From the NCBI RefSeq assembly GCF_000711695.1, contig NW_013546899.1:1-50172 (forward strand): a stretch of DNA of 50,172 bases. Direction: 5' to 3'. Under the pieces are notes generated by a model that did not search any database, was not told the origin of the DNA, and was given only the letters and a program-made list of their open reading frames with translations. The DNA is from Tilletiaria anomala UBC 951. Taxonomy: Eukaryota > Basidiomycota > Exobasidiomycetes > Georgefischeriales > Tilletiariaceae. The position numbers and the translations under genes are program-made. Below are positions 24,198 to 34,621 of this stretch, in pieces; the stretch's first letter is position 1, and every line of letters starts with the position of its first letter.

Positions 24198-27100
24198 ATG
24201 GAATCACCCCCATCATTAATCGCTCTTTCTCCTGTGCCCCCGGGCCGACCAGCTCCAGCCACATCCCACACCGCAGGCATGCCGATAATAGACAAGTCCA
24301 AAGACCTCGATGCCCTCTTTCGGGAACAGGTCCGCGTCACACCGGACGCAATTGCACTCGAGGACCGCACCAGCTCGTACACCTATGCAGCGCTCGACGC
24401 CAAAGTCGGTACGCTCGCCGCACGCTTTCGCACACGCAACGTCGGCCCATGCAGCAGCAGTGGAAAAAGAGCAGACTCGCTGGTTGGTGTGCTGCTGAGC
24501 AAGAGTGCAGACTACGTCATCACATGCCTCGCCGCTCATCGTGCGGGCGGCGCCTTTCTTGTACTCGAACTCGCCTATCCGCCCAGTCTGCTGGCTGAGG
24601 TGATCCAAGATGCCAAGCCAGCGGTCGTCGTGACGAGCCCTTCGCACAGCCATCTGATGAAGGATATCCACGATGTACCGATCATCACGCTCGGAGAACG
24701 TCAGACTGACGAGTTGCAACCAGCGACGACCAACGACGGTGTTGCTACTGCTGTTGTAGGGGCATGTGCCTCGAGCGCGCAGTACATCGCCGCTTGTGAA
24801 GACGAAAATAATCTGAGCAAACTCGCGTTCGTTTCCTACTCTTCAGGGACGACAGGAAAGCCCAAGGGCATCGCAAATCCGCACCAAGCAGCTGTATATT
24901 CGTACGATGCGCGGTTTTCCATCAGCGACGTCAAGCCCGGCGATCGAGTCGCCTGCAATGTTTATTTCATATGGGAGATCCTTCGCCCTCTGCTCCGCGG
25001 AGCGACCGTTTTCGCCGTCCCGGACGATTCGAGCTATGATCCGATCGCACTGGTCGATCTCCTCTCCGAACGCAATGTGACGGAGACGCTCATGACGCCG
25101 ACGCTCCTCGCCGCAGTCCTCGCGCGGCATGCGAAGCTCGGCAGCAAGCTTCCCAAACTGCGCACGCTTTGGCTCAACGGAGAAGTAGTCACGACGGACC
25201 TGGCGCGGCGTGCGCTCAAAGCACTGCCGAACGTGCGTGTGCTCAACTGCTACAGCGCTAGCGAAACGCATGAGATCGCCTGCGGTGATATCAATGAGAT
25301 GTTGCAGCGCCTCGATCCAGATGCGGCATACTGCCCCGTCGGCCCGCCCGTCGACGCTACGCACACGTACGTCCTCGACGAAGAGGGAAAATGCGTGGAG
25401 CCGGGTACATCTGGCGAGCTGTTCGTTGGCGGCGACTTCCTCGCTCGCGGGTACTTGAACCGGCCTGAGACCACGGCGAATGCTTTCCTGGAAGACAGGT
25501 TTGACCCTGGTGAAGGGAACAGGATGTACCGAACGGGTGACTTGGCGCGCATCATCCCTGAAACGGGCTTGCTCGAGATCACTGGTCGCGTGGGCGGCAT
25601 GATCAAGATCCGCGGTTACACCATCATCCCGGGTAAAGTCGAGAATGCGATCGTCGATTCGCTGCGCGTGAGCAACTGCGCCATCCTCGCGAACGGAGAT
25701 GGACTTGAGAGGCAGCTGGTTGCGTATGTCGTGCGCGAAGATGCCAAGTGCGGCGATGAAACCCGCCAGGACTTCAACATTGACGAAAACGGGCACAGCC
25801 CCGTCGCACGGCACGCGCTTGGGCAACACCTAGCGCACTACATGCTTCCGACACTCTGGATTGAGCTGGATCACTTGCCGACCAACCAGGTCTCTGGAAA
25901 AGTAGACCTCAAGAACTTGCCCGCGCCCGCCACAGCGATTGCGGCGGCCAACGCGGCGCGGCAGCGGGGCAAAGCCGATGCGGTTGTCAACTCACGCTCG
26001 ATTGCCAAGATGTGGGCCGTCTCGCTCAACATCACACCCGAGGCGATCCTCGAGGCCGGGCCGAACGTAAGCTTTTTCGACCTTGGAGGCCACTCCCTCT
26101 CGCTCGCGAGCCTCGCCACGCGCATCTCCAAATCTATGGGCGGCTTCGCGGTCCCACTCGCCAAGCTCGCTGGCGCACCGACGCTCGAAGGGCACGTGCA
26201 GGCCGTGCTTGACGCACGCGACGGGCACATTGCCGCCGTTCAGGCCGACCTACCGGCCATCTTGGCGGAGGATTCGCATCTGGCAGACGGTCTTGCGCCC
26301 TCGTCCGCACGCTGCAGTATGTGCCGCATCGAAGATGCTGACACCATCCTTCTGACGGGCGTCACCGGCTTCCTGGGCGGGAACCTTCTGCACGATATTC
26401 TCAAGAACACCTCTGCGCGCGTCATCTGCCCAATCCGCTTCGACACGCCTTACAGGACGGACAGGTCGGCAGCGATGGCACGCCTGCGCAGCAACTTGCT
26501 GGACATGGGTCTCTGGCATGAGTCCGTGCTCGACCGCGTCGACGTCGTTCCGTCCAATCTGTCGAGGCACAGGCTCGGCCTCTTGCCGGAAGTGTACGAC
26601 GAGCTGGCGTCCACCGTGCAGGTTGTTGTCCACTGTGCAGCCCAGGTCAACCTAGTCTACCCGTACGCGGCGTTGCGTGATCCCAATGTGAAAGGCACGC
26701 TGGAGATCATCCGCTTTGCGTGTCAGAGCAATGCAACGTTGCAGTATGTCTCGACTAACGGCGTCCTCCCGCCTTCCCAGGTAGGCTGGCCGGAAGATGC
26801 GATGACGTCGATCGAAGACGTGCCCAAGCTCCTGCTTGATGGGTACTGCCAGACCAAATGGGTAGCTGAGCACCTCGTCCTACAGGCTGGTCGTCGTGGG
26901 CTCCCTGCCCACATCTATCGCGTCGGCACCCTCAGCGGGCACTCGCAGACCGGCTCAGCGAACACGTACGACCTCCTCACTGCCCTCATCGTTGAATCGC
27001 TGCATCTCGGCGCCGCGCCCGAGCTCGAGGGCTGGCATGCGGAGATGACGCCTGTCGACTTTGTCAGCAAGGCCATCATCGCATTGTCTAACCATGAAGA

Positions 27101-27749
27101 GCCGGGCCGCTCCATCTACCACGTCGGCGACCCTCATCCTATCGATTGCCGCCTTCTGTTTGATCGTTTCGAGGCGCTCGGATATCCTACGGAGCGCATG
27201 AGTTGGGATGCATGGGTCGCGCTCTGGCACGAAAAGCGCGGGAATGCAAAGGGCGGCAACCACGGCTTCACCGTCGACATCCTGCGCACCGGCATGCCAT
27301 CCAAGGACACACTGTTCGAGATCACCGCGTTGCGAGACGATGCTACGCGAGTGGCGCTGGGGGATCTGCGGAGACCTGCGGTTGATGTCGATCTGCTGCG
27401 CACGTATTCTCGGCATTGGTACGCGCGCGGTTGGCTGCATCGCCAGCCACTTCGCGCGCCTACTAAAGCGGACAATGTCAATGGCGTCAAAGCGAACGGT
27501 GTCAAAGCGAACGGTGTCAAAGAGAACGGCGTCAAAGCGAACGGCGTCAAAGCGAACGGCGTCAAAGCGAACGGCGTCAAAGCGAGCGGCGTCAAAGCGA
27601 ACGGCATCAACGGCACTTTCGACGCAGCGTTAATCGAATCAAATCATGATATGGCAGCGCAACGATCCAAAGACACGAGAATTCTAGAACTGGAACAAGA
27701 GGTACAAAGGCTGAAAAAGGAGCTACAGGACATTAAAGCTTCGAGATAG
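24198..27749 (+). CDS. NRPS-like carboxylate reductase (A-T-R)
   Basis: Single-exon, 1,183-residue adenylate-forming reductase. The adenylation domain (about residues 30-560) activates a carboxylic acid with ATP: core motif FVSYSSGTTGKPKG near 213, YRTGDLARI near 443, and ITGRVGGMIKIRGYTI. A carrier domain follows with FFDLGGHSLSLASL near 625, whose Ser takes phosphopantetheine. The reductase domain has TGVTGFLGGNLL near 716 (NADPH-binding Rossmann) and the catalytic YCQTKWVAEH near 883, releasing an aldehyde or alcohol. The C-terminus is unusual: eight VKANG-type pentapeptides (about 1097-1136), then a predicted coiled coil (ILELEQEVQRLKKELQDI). It lacks the extra N-terminal region of alpha-aminoadipate reductase (Lys2), so a secondary-metabolism role is more likely. 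The substrate cannot be read from the sequence. No condensation domain is present. Confidence 0.92.
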   Translation: MESPPSLIALSPVPPGRPAPATSHTAGMPIIDKSKDLDALFREQVRVTPDAIALEDRTSSYTYAALDAKVGTLAARFRTRNVGPCSSSGKRADSLVGVLLSKSADYVITCLAAHRAGGAFLVLELAYPPSLLAEVIQDAKPAVVVTSPSHSHLMKDIHDVPIITLGERQTDELQPATTNDGVATAVVGACASSAQYIAACEDENNLSKLAFVSYSSGTTGKPKGIANPHQAAVYSYDARFSISDVKPGDRVACNVYFIWEILRPLLRGATVFAVPDDSSYDPIALVDLLSERNVTETLMTPTLLAAVLARHAKLGSKLPKLRTLWLNGEVVTTDLARRALKALPNVRVLNCYSASETHEIACGDINEMLQRLDPDAAYCPVGPPVDATHTYVLDEEGKCVEPGTSGELFVGGDFLARGYLNRPETTANAFLEDRFDPGEGNRMYRTGDLARIIPETGLLEITGRVGGMIKIRGYTIIPGKVENAIVDSLRVSNCAILANGDGLERQLVAYVVREDAKCGDETRQDFNIDENGHSPVARHALGQHLAHYMLPTLWIELDHLPTNQVSGKVDLKNLPAPATAIAAANAARQRGKADAVVNSRSIAKMWAVSLNITPEAILEAGPNVSFFDLGGHSLSLASLATRISKSMGGFAVPLAKLAGAPTLEGHVQAVLDARDGHIAAVQADLPAILAEDSHLADGLAPSSARCSMCRIEDADTILLTGVTGFLGGNLLHDILKNTSARVICPIRFDTPYRTDRSAAMARLRSNLLDMGLWHESVLDRVDVVPSNLSRHRLGLLPEVYDELASTVQVVVHCAAQVNLVYPYAALRDPNVKGTLEIIRFACQSNATLQYVSTNGVLPPSQVGWPEDAMTSIEDVPKLLLDGYCQTKWVAEHLVLQAGRRGLPAHIYRVGTLSGHSQTGSANTYDLLTALIVESLHLGAAPELEGWHAEMTPVDFVSKAIIALSNHEEPGRSIYHVGDPHPIDCRLLFDRFEALGYPTERMSWDAWVALWHEKRGNAKGGNHGFTVDILRTGMPSKDTLFEITALRDDATRVALGDLRRPAVDVDLLRTYSRHWYARGWLHRQPLRAPTKADNVNGVKANGVKANGVKENGVKANGVKANGVKANGVKASGVKANGINGTFDAALIESNHDMAAQRSKDTRILELEQEVQRLKKELQDIKASR
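27486..27605 (+). repeat. Eight 15-bp in-frame tandem repeats
   Basis: Eight copies of GTCAAAGCGAACGGY inside the reductase gene, differing at only a few positions (one copy has GAGAAC, one has GAGCGGC). Each encodes VKANG or a close variant (VKENG, VKASG). The near identity at DNA level indicates recent expansion, and copy number probably varies between strains. Confidence 0.97.
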
Positions 27750-28089
27750 ATTTGATCGCACATTCCTCGCAAACTGCCATCATACATCGCGTTTCACGCT
27801 TCCCTCTAGAAACGGGGCATCCCACGAGCATTAGAGCTAGACATCAAATAGAACGAGGGCACTGTACTCAAGAAATGAGAGACCCATGTGTTATTGCATT
27901 GCGACGCCGTGGGGCATGTCTTCGCGTGCGTGCATGTGTGTAGAGTGGCCGAAGCCTGTAGTCTATGATGGTCTATGTTGCAGAAAGGTAAACAGTGCCA
28001 TGTGGTATCCTGCTGCTTTGCAGCTAAAAAGTCCATCTTCTTGTCCCCGTCCCATCATCGGTGGCGTTATTGAGGCGTCCCTGTGGTCG
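27750..28089. other. Convergent 3' intergenic region
   Basis: A 340-bp space between the ends of the reductase gene and the PUF gene. Nothing beyond probable 3' untranslated sequence is seen. Confidence 0.4.
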
Positions 28090-30842
28090 CTATGCTCCCA
28101 GCCCATCCATAATCTTCTCGATCGCTATGAGATGCTTTGCGTGCCCGCTGGGCTGGCGCCGCAACCGTGCGAGCTCCGGCCGAATAGCGTCTGCGATCTT
28201 CTTCTTGTCTTCGTTCCCAGCAAGCTTGATCATACCCTGTAAGACATAGTTTGCATAGGAGTGGTTCATCATCTGCACCGCACCGACAGTGGTGGTGGTG
28301 TCATTTCCATTTGGATCTGCAGCCGCTGGCGCTCCTTCAAGCACTTCCGCGAGAAAATCCTGGAAGTATGCTCCTTTCGCAGCATCTGGCGGAAGCGAGG
28401 GCGTTATCGCTCTCGCAACAGCAACGACGACCTCGAGGACGTTGGATGCGAACTTGTGCTTTGAGAGCGCGACAAAATGGCCTTTGATACTTTCAATAAC
28501 GCGCTCGCTGTCCCTCTTGCGCGCTGATTGCAGCATCCAGGAGATGACGTAGTTTCCGAACTGATCCTGCATCAGGTCCGTCAAGTTCTCGTGCACCTCC
28601 TCGAGCAACGGCCTTGTTTGCTCCTCAGTGCAGTTCTCGAGCACCCGTTGTAGGACGCGACAAGAGTAGCAGTTCACGGCTAGCCGCGGGACGTTGCCCC
28701 TGAACTCTCGCGCTATGAAGTCAATGCCGGCACAGGGGCCGATGGATTCGAGTAGCTTTTGCAGGACGTGATTCGCGCTCTGGTCCTTGAGGCACTTGCC
28801 GACGCTCTCCTTGAGCTCGGATGCAAAGGCGACCGTCCTCTCCTCATCGATGTACTCGAGCGCTTTCTGCACCACCCTGCAGCCGTACATGTGCTGAGAA
28901 AGCTCGGCAATATTGTCCTGCAGCGCGTCGATCACCGCCGTACGCTGCTCAAGCGTGCCGAATTCGATCAGCTTTTGCACGACCTGTGGATTGGATTGGA
29001 ATGGGAAGAACAGAGCGGGAAACTTCAGCGCACACAGGACTTTGCGACCGCGACATGAAGGGCTGACCGTACCACTCACATAGTTTCCAAAGACATCCTC
29101 CATCATCGCGCGGATGCCGCCGATGAGCTCGCGGAAGATTAGCTGGCGCTCATCCGCTGCCGTGGCGTCCGAGCTGGCGAGCCGTTCCTGTATGAAGCGG
29201 CTGCCCTGCTGGTCCGTGCTGAACTCTGCAAGGTGCCCCTGCAAGTCCGCGACGGCCCACTGCTGCCACGGTGTTGCACGGAACTCTTCCAGCAGCGCAG
29301 AGCGGGGCGCGCCCAGTGCGTGGGAGCGGATTTCGGTGTGAGAGGGAAGACAATGCAGCAGAGGTTCAAAGTATGCAGCGCCGGGCAACGGTGGGGAATA
29401 GGGATATGTGGGCAGGCGAGCGGCGTGGTCGATGTATGACATCAAGCCGCCGCCGTCACCACCGCTAGAAAGGGCAAAGTCAGCAGAGGGAGATGGGAAG
29501 CCAGTACCGTTCCTGCGGTGGCTGCCGCGACCGACACGATGGAAATTTCCCCGCGTATTGGCCGAATAGGCACCACGACCTCCATTGCCACCACCGCCGC
29601 CCTCGTTGGCATGGTGGTATCCGTGCCTTTGCCCGGTATGAGCGCCGGCGGCGGCCCATGAAGTCTGCATGTAACCCAGCGGAGGCGAAAAAGGCGAAAA
29701 CGGAGGCGGCACAGCGGCGGCGAAGGAAGTGCCATGGCGCAGTGGATCAGGAGGCGGGTGATGGTGGTACTGGCGCACCGCAGCTGCGGCCGGTGAACCT
29801 GTCGAAGGAAAGTATGCTGCAGTTGCCGCTGCGCCGGTGTAGGTCTGGCCGGATGCGAAGCCGTGCTGAAAAGCGCCCAGCTGCGGGTCCAGCCCGGACA
29901 GAACGGGTGAGTCGGATGCAACAGGCACTGCGCCATGCTGTTGCTGCTGCGCATGACGGAGAAAATGAAGGTGCGGAGGGGCGGGTATGTACGGCGCCAG
30001 CGGCGATTCCAGTGCCGGCACTGGTGTCATGGACGATGACGAGGCGTAACTGTAGAACGCCGCGTCGGGGAACAAGGATGCCCCGGGCGGCGAGGCGAGC
30101 GGTGGCGTGGCATGATGAGCAGCAGATGAAGGGCAACCTAGAGGCGGAAGCGGAGGCAGAGGGAGGGGGAAGGAAAGGACATGAGTTCAGCGCGCAAGCA
30201 AGCAAGCGAGAAAATCGCATACGAAAGCTCGACGAGGCGCAAAGAAGACGTACTGTACTGGTGCGGGTGGAGCCTCGGATCCGTAAAGGCGCTATGCGCG
30301 TAGCCCACCTCACCAGCATAGCCATTGCCGCTGCCGTTATACGCAGCGTGCTCACCAGCGTGCCAGGCGAGCGGCGGGCTTTTCGGTGTCGAGGCGGACA
30401 AGGGCTGCGCAGAGGAGGAGGCGCTACTTGTCATAATCGCCATCGTACGTGAAAGGCTCGGCGGCGTGAGGCCGCCGGGGTAGAGGTTCCCTGCGATAGC
30501 GCCTGGCGAGAGGGGGTCGATGTGGTGCGCATGCGGGTAGTAGGCGCTGCGGTAATACTGGTGGTGTTGATGGTGAGGAGCACGGCTGGTATCGAGCGAC
30601 GCGAGGCCATGCATCGGTAATGCAGCTTTGCTTTGCGCTGCAGGCAGAGCGTCCGGCGATCCAAGCGCGGGACCGGGCCCAGCAGGCACCTTTTGCCATT
30701 GCCATGGCGGCGCCTGCTGCTCGGCGGCGGGCATGTTCGCCGACGGAGCGTCGCCGTCACCGTCGTCCCTTGTCGTTCGCCGTGGTCCGCCGTCGGCCGT
30801 GCCCGCTGTGCCTGCTGGGCTGTGCGGCTCTTGGGTGTGCAT
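28090..30842 (-). CDS. Pumilio-family (PUF) RNA-binding protein
   Basis: Sequence-specific mRNA 3'UTR-binding repressor. Exons 30842-30254, 30137-29080 and 28983-28090; introns of 116 and 96 bp; 846 residues. The long N-terminal half is disordered, rich in His, Pro, Ala, Gly and Ser. Eight PUF repeats follow. The base-contact helices read SRFIQ, NYVVQ, CRVVQ, NHVLQ, CRVLQ, NYVIS, SNVLE and NYVLQ. By the known PUF code these fit a UGUAUAUA-type site, except that repeat 6 has Ser where Gln normally contacts the uracil edge. The second intron lies exactly inside repeat 2 (FGNY|VVQKLIEFG). It is a multiple of three without stops, so a retained form would insert 32 residues and disrupt that repeat. 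The start ATG begins MHTQEPHSPAGTAG; an upstream in-frame codon run has no better start. Confidence 0.94.
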
Positions 30843-31437
30843 GGAGCAAGAAACGATGTGCACGTGTGTGAGCGGGTGAGTGTGATGTGCACACAGCACA
30901 GCCCAACCGCAGGTGAAGCACGATGACTCTGTTGTGCTTTGTGCGATAATAAACTCGCGCTCGAAGCAGCGCATCTACAGTAGTAATAATATTACGTAAG
31001 CAGAGTACACAAGCCATCGACCCGATCAGATAATACACTCCTGTATGTAACAGCGTCTCATATCATCTGTCGCGGGGACGAAACGAGTCACGTGATTGTC
31101 GAGCCGATCGGCTTACTATCTCCTTTCGCCGCGCTGGCAGCACACGAGCGCAGGATATGAGAGAGAAAGCAGAGAACACGGCACGGCGGAGTCGGTCGTG
31201 CTTGCAGCGAGAGTGCTCCTTGCTTGCTTATGTGCATGCGTACGTGCGTGAATCTGTGCTACATACGATGAGCGTACAAGACACGCAACTAGCACAGACA
31301 CAGAAGAAAAAAAGTAGCTGCAAGTCCATACTTAGTACACTGGAGCACACCACGACCCGGTCGCCCAGCCGAGCAAAGCCGAGCGATGCAGAACAGAGTA
31401 ATGCAGGGTAAAACCACACAAAGCGCCCCGCCACAAA
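30843..31437. other. Intergenic region upstream of the PUF gene
   Basis: About 600 bp between two co-oriented minus-strand genes. It holds the presumed PUF promoter and the 3' flank of the TPR gene. Except for the E-box listed separately I see no element or gene. Confidence 0.4.
31088..31095. promoter_or_regulatory. TCACGTGA palindrome (E-box)
   Basis: Perfect 8-bp palindrome containing CACGTG, the binding core of Cbf1/bHLH factors. It lies about 250 bp upstream of the PUF start codon. A single match of this length could be chance, so its role is inference. Confidence 0.3.
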
Positions 31438-34400
31438 TCACGAGCCGCCGCCGCCGACGCTCCCACCTGCAGCAGCACCTGTCGCTGCACCAGCAGCCTC
31501 GGAAGGCGCAGGCGGAGCGAAAGCGTTGCGAGCATTGATCATCAGCCAGAACTTCTCCACCATTTCCATCGCTCCGGCGCCCATGAACACGCCCCCGGCG
31601 CATTTGTCTTTGGCAGCAGCGTGCTGCGCGTGCACCTTCGCGTACCTGTCTCTCGGTGATGGCGCCGCCACGGCTGCTGCAGCTGCCCCGAGCTCTGCGG
31701 CAGAAGCGGCCAAGTTCTCAACGTTGCCGTGCTGTGGCTTCTCCGGCTCCCGCGCCTGCTGCTCCGCCCCCTCTGCACCCGGAGACTCGCCGTATGTCTG
31801 CGTCGCTGTAGGGGCCTCAGCCGATGCACCGAGCACGTCAATCGCGTGTGCACCGCTGCTGCCATCGTTGTGCAGAAGCGCAACGTCGACGCCCGTCTGC
31901 TGCTTGACGAGCTGCCCAAAAATGAACGAGAACGCAACCTGCAGCGCCACCTCGCTCGGATCGGCAGCAGCCGGCGAAGATGTATATACTGGATCGTGCT
32001 GTGATGCTAGCGGCTCGCCCGAAATTTCAGCCGCCGAAGGCGTCTTGCACGACACAGTGGATGGAGTAGAAGAGACGGACACACCAGGCGCCGAGTCGGA
32101 AGAGCGCGTCGAGAACGACGCTAAAGCGGCGGCCGGTTTCGTGGTTACCGTTCCCGTTGCCGCCCTTGTCATCGCTCCTGATGCTGCTATAGCTGCTGCC
32201 CCTTGGCCCAAGGTGGCATCCTCGAGCACAGCCTTGCCGTCGCCGGCGGAAGGACTGCACGTGATGTCCGTGTCGGTCCAGCTGCTCGCCGAGTGTCGAT
32301 CCGCATCCACATCTGCATCCGCATCGCTGCTGCTGCTGTCCTCCCCCTCGGTGATGGTCGCTGCTCCCGCGAGCCTTCCGACCCTATCCTTTGACCTGGC
32401 GCGATTGACAACCTCAGCGTCATCAACAACGGCAGCCTCTGCAGCGCCACCGCCGCTTGCGCTGGTCTCTTCATGACCATCATTGCCGAGCTTTTCCTCT
32501 CTGCGCCTCGCCTCGGCAAGAAAGTGCTCGCTGAGCTTCTGTAGCCCGTCGCGCGCCTCTGGATTGGCATCCTGCAGGCTGAGTACCTTGTCAAAGTCGC
32601 GCTTAGCCGGCTCGACCTTGAGCAGCGCGGCGCGACTGACGCCGCGGCGGAAGTAGGCCTTGTGATTGTGTGGGTCTAGCGCGAGCGCCGCGCTGCAGTC
32701 ACGCTCCGCCTCGGCGAACTTCTTGAGCTTGAGCAGGCAAGCGGCGCGGTTCAGCGGAAAGATCGCCTCAGTCGCGTCGTAGCCGATCGCGCGCGTGTAG
32801 TGCTCGGTCGCTTCTTGGTAATCGCCCGAGGCGTACGCTGCGTTGCCTTGCTCCCGCACGGCCCGCGCTAGCGCTTTGCGGTGCGTCTCGCCAGTCTCAT
32901 CGCGCACGTTCCAGTCGAACAGCGCATCCGTGTTCAAGCCGCCGACAAGGGGCGTCTTTGTGACGCTCTTGCCTCCATCCTTCCCCCCGCTCTTTGCCCC
33001 TGAACCACCCTCCTGCTGCGGCGGCGGCTGCTGTTGGTGCGCCTCCTGTAAGCTGCGGATCGTTTCCCGCCGCAGATTCTCAAAATGCAAGCTAAAGCTG
33101 AACGCGTCTGCGCCGCGAAAGTTGCCGCCGAGCCACGTGTCGACGGACAAGCCGCCGACGTACTTGTTCCTCGCCGCGGCGTTCGAACACGACTTGCTCT
33201 CTGCAGCACCGCTGCTGCGCTTGCTGCCGGGTGGTGTGGCGCCGCTGGCCGTCGCTGCCCCTTTGAGCGCAGCAATCTCGCGCGTGACGACCGAGTAGTA
33301 CAGGTCAAGGCCATTGAGCTCAGTGAGCGCACGATGGACCTGCTGGACATTCGGCAGCTCGGTGGGCACGATCTCCTTTGCACAGGCCCAGAGCGTGTCC
33401 GCCATGTTCTGCCAGGCGGTCGTGATAGTCTGTTTCCAACTCGAACCTCGCCGCCAATCGTCTCCCTCGACCCAGTCGTTGTTGATCAGCTCCTGGATCC
33501 ACTCATGTAGACTCTGTGGCTGGATCGGCTTTGGTTGGAAGCTGATGCCAGCCCCCCAAGATGTGGCTTTGCCTGTAGTGACAGCCCGCCCGCCGCTGCC
33601 TCCGCCTTCTGAGCCTCCATTTCCGATCGCTTTTACATTCCCTCCAGCACCGCCGCCGCTGGTAGTATTGGTCGAGTTGATTAGCGGAAGCACTGGATCG
33701 CTCTTTACGCTGTCCACCAAGCGCTCGAGGCAAGGCAAGCACTTGGAGAAGCTGCAGGCGCATGGAGGGCCCCACTGCTTTAGGTCGCGGCCATGCCGGA
33801 CCGCCAGATCGCATAGCAGGTCGAAACAGTCCTCCGTCGACAGGCGCAGCACGACGTCTCCGAGCTCCTCCTCGCATGCTAGACGGATCTGCGAGCGGAT
33901 ACCCTTCCTCGTCGCGCCCTCCAACGATGCGAATTTGATTTGCTAGGGATAAGCATTTGTCAGCGAACAAAATCAACATGCTGCTTTTTGTCTCATTTGC
34001 CTGCTTTGTCCGAGGCTCACCTCTGGTGTCAGGCCATGTTCCACAAAGCTCATGATCTTGTCTTTTAATACTTGGTCTTGTAGGCTATATGAGCGAGACA
34101 AAGAAGTATGTCACATTTGCTCAGTCTTTCTGGGCTAAGCTAGCAAAGCGAACATGTTCTCTCGCGCGACTCACTTCTGTATCATTCCCTTGAAGAGGGA
34201 AGGAACAGCGACCTCAAAGCTAGCGCTGAAGAGCTGCGAAATGGAACGCGCTACCTTGCGCATGCGTACGACCGAGATGTTGGTGCTGCTTTTGGGTCGA
34301 TGCGATCCACAGGCGGTACAAAATCAGGGCCGGAGCAAGAATAGGAGAAAGTTCCGGGACTCACTGGTCACAGACTTCATATTCATGCGCGTCATCTTCA

Positions 34401-34621
34401 TAGTCAAGCGAGGTGGTGCCATTGCCAACACGCTTAACGTGGGCGTGTCCTCGCGTGCCGCTGCTGCCACTTCCCAATGAAGCTACCGCGTCGGAGGCAG
34501 CGCCTGCTGCTCCGCCCCCGCTCAATGCGCCACCCGCAGGAAGAGACCCTGGGACTTGTATAGGGAGCGTCTTCGCGGCGAGGCGCTCGCCTTTGCGAAG
34601 TTTATTTTTGCCGCGTGCCAT
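31438..34621 (-). CDS. TPR-domain protein of unknown function
   Basis: Predicted 979-residue protein. Exons 34621-34365, 34288-34175, 34084-34021 and 33942-31438; introns of 76, 90 and 78 bp. The start MARGKNKLRKGERLAAK is basic. The short exons give KVARSISQLFSASFEVAVPS and KIMSFVEHGLTPE, which join to QIKFASLEGATRKGIRSQIR. A Cys-containing segment follows (GPPCACSFSKCLPCLERLVD), then a conserved-looking Trp-rich part (NNDWVEGDDWRRGSSWKQTI). Around residues 500-610 there are three tetratricopeptide repeats (EQGNAAYASGDYQEATEHYT, AACLLKLKKFAEAERDCSAA, KAYFRRGVSRAALLKVEPAK), the type that binds Hsp70/Hsp90 tails. The C-terminal 350 residues are low-complexity Ala/Ser/Gly with a final helical segment (AMEMVEKFWLMINARNAF). 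The TPR call is firm; a co-chaperone or RPAP3-like role is a guess from the TPR type. Confidence 0.85.

Noticed and set aside
24843-25829. 328-codon minus-strand frame
   Set aside because: It is antisense to the adenylation domain of the A-T-R reductase, a common artefact in GC-rich coding DNA.
24198-27749. Assignment of the A-T-R protein as Lys2 alpha-aminoadipate reductase
   Set aside because: The N-terminal region typical of Lys2 is absent and the protein is shorter; the carrier and reductase domains alone do not define Lys2.
29493-30452. 319-codon plus-strand Arg-rich frame
   Set aside because: It is antisense to the disordered N-terminal part of the PUF gene and its first intron.
31526-32476. 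316-codon plus-strand Ala/Ser/Pro frame
   Set aside because: It lies antisense to the low-complexity tail of the TPR gene and shows no domain.
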